DNA of 40,941 bases from Deltaproteobacteria bacterium (GTDB lineage Bacteria; Desulfobacterota; Binatia; Binatales; Binataceae): the NCBI GenBank assembly GCA_003135855.1, contig PNBD01000015.1, positions 270,306 through 311,246 on the forward strand, written 5' to 3'. Under the pieces are notes generated by a model. The model had not been told where the DNA came from and did no database searches. It saw nothing but the letters and a program-made list of their open reading frames with translations. The position numbers and the translations under genes were made by a program. Below, piece after piece: positions 39,403 through 40,941 of the stretch (its first letter is position 1; the number at the start of each line of letters is the position of its first letter).

Positions 39403-40529
39403 GGTTACGGGTGCGATATCAACCCGCTGCCCGAAGTGGGGTTGCTGCGATTCAAACATCCGCAGGAACCGCTTCATCTGTTGGGCAAAGGGACCCGCCT
39501 TTCCGATCGCCTTCTGCAGGTTCGCATCAATGGCGACGTAGCTCTGCTGAAAGGAATAATTAAAACCGTGCTTGAGGCGGAGGATCGTTCGCCGGAAACA
39601 GTGTTGGACTGGGATTTCATTCGCGGCCACACCAATCGAAACGGAGTCGAAAACATCCGCGAACTCGTCAACCTGCTCCTTCTCCGCGGCAACATCGGAA
39701 AGCCTAACTCGGGAGTCCTATGCGTCCGCGGACATAGTAATGTCCAGGGCGATCGCACCATGGGTATCTGGGAGCAGATGGATGAAGGATTTCTCAACCG
39801 GCTGGGAGTCGAATTCAAGTTCGAGCCTCCGCGCCGCAAGGGCTACGACACGGTCGAAACTATCCGCGCGATTCACGCTGGCAAGGTCAAAGCGTTCATA
39901 AGTCTCGGTGGCAACTTTCTCTCCGCGACTCCTGACACCGATGTGGTCGCGCGCGGATTGAGTAGGTGTAGGCTCACAGCTTTCATTTCGACCAAGTTGA
40001 ATCGGGGCCACCTAGTTACGGGAGAGACCTCGGTGATTCTACCCTGCCTGGGACGCACCGAGGTCGACGTGCAACCCTCGGGGCCGCAGGTCACGACCGT
40101 GGAAGATACGCTCGGGGTAGTGAGTTCGTCGCGCGGCGTACTCGCCCGCGCGTCGAAAGATATCAGGAGCGAAGTTGCCATGATTGCTGGTATCGCCGAA
40201 GCAACTGTGGGCGGCAAAGGCGACGTCAACTGGATGCAGTTGCTCGACTACGATCAGATTCGCGACCGCGCCTCCAGAGTCGTGGCCGGATTTGAGAACT
40301 TCAATGAGCGCGCGCGCTCACCAGGCGGATTCTACGCTCCAGTGGCTACGAAAGAGCGGCGCTTCGCCACCGCCACCGGCAAGGCGAACTTCACCGTCAA
40401 TCCAATCCGGCCGCGACCTACTGCCCGGAAACCAATCCTCTGGTCGCGCTCGGCAGCGTTGCGGAAATCAGCAACACTCCGGCGTCGAAGTCGATCGTGA
40501 TCACCATCGAATCGGCGAATCGCAACTAG
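39403..40529 (+). pseudogene. Relic of a molybdopterin-dependent oxidoreductase alpha subunit (FdhF/YdeP-like) with N-terminal, internal and C-terminal deletions
   Basis: GYGCDINPLPEVGLLRFKHPQ...LLGKGTRLSDRLLQVRINGDVALLKGIIK; NLLLLRGNIGKPNSGVLCVRGHSNVQGDRTMGIWEQ; GGNFLSATPDTDVVARGL; STKLNRGHLVTGETSVILPCLGRTEVD. C-terminal piece in another frame (TYCPETNPLVALGSVAEISNTPASKSIVITIESANRN*, 40416-40529). Confidence 0.75.
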
Positions 40530-40593
40530 AGGGGGTAGCCATCCCGACACGCCAAGAAAATCTATCGAAGTCGGCAATTCGCACAACGCTAGG

Positions 40594-40686
<93 letters not shown>

Positions 40687-40857
40687 GCGCCGTTGAGTGC
40701 CGATTCTTCAATATCGATTGCCCTCGCGCAAGCTGCGTTGCGAGGCCCGCAGCCTCTACTCGATTCGCGGCGCGCGACTATAGTTCTCTAGCGCTTTGAC
40801 GCCGTCGATCCCCGGTTCGCGGTTGTGCCGATCTCCGCCCGGTAGTATCACTCCGCT

Positions 40858-40941
40858 ATGCCAGCAGCCGCTGAATCTGCCGTACCGCCGGTGATGCGAA
40901 TCGAACTGCCGCCCGGTCCGGGCTTCATCGCTACGTTTGAT
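40858..40941 (+). CDS. Start of an unidentified CDS running off the window
   Basis: ATG at 40858, open to the window end: MPAAAESAVPPVMRIELPPGPGFIATFD. Too short to assign. Confidence 0.3.
   Translation, partial: MPAAAESAVPPVMRIELPPGPGFIATFD

Overview
The window (about 41 kb, GC-rich, bacterial) centres on an intact, unidirectional (-) lipopeptide-type assembly line at about 9.0-26.7 kb: stand-alone FAAL -> ACP-KS-AT-DH-KR-ACP polyketide synthase -> stand-alone condensation (C) protein -> C*-A-PCP-C-A-PCP-TE NRPS -> MbtH-like protein -> type II thioesterase. The most unusual point is two consecutive C domains. The free-standing one has an intact HHxxxD motif, while the first one in the NRPS reads SSFCADA where HHxxxDG is expected. 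The left flank (+) carries a truncated glucoamylase-family gene, a pyridine nucleotide-disulfide oxidoreductase, a flippase-like membrane protein, and a LolA-like/FtsX-permease pair/ATPase operon that could be an envelope export system. The right flank (27.5-40.7 kb) holds an HIBADH-type dehydrogenase, RND efflux genes, an aldo/keto reductase, an AAA/TPR protein and Dps. It shows several gene-disruption signatures: a frameshifted RND permease, a single in-frame TAG splitting the AAA/TPR gene, a catalase C-terminal relic, and a molybdopterin oxidoreductase relic with deletions next to a tRNA-Ser(GCT). A 15-bp gapped motif (TTGTGC-N6-TTTTCACGC) recurs three times in non-coding DNA. All calls come from reading the sequence and ORF track; no database search was run.
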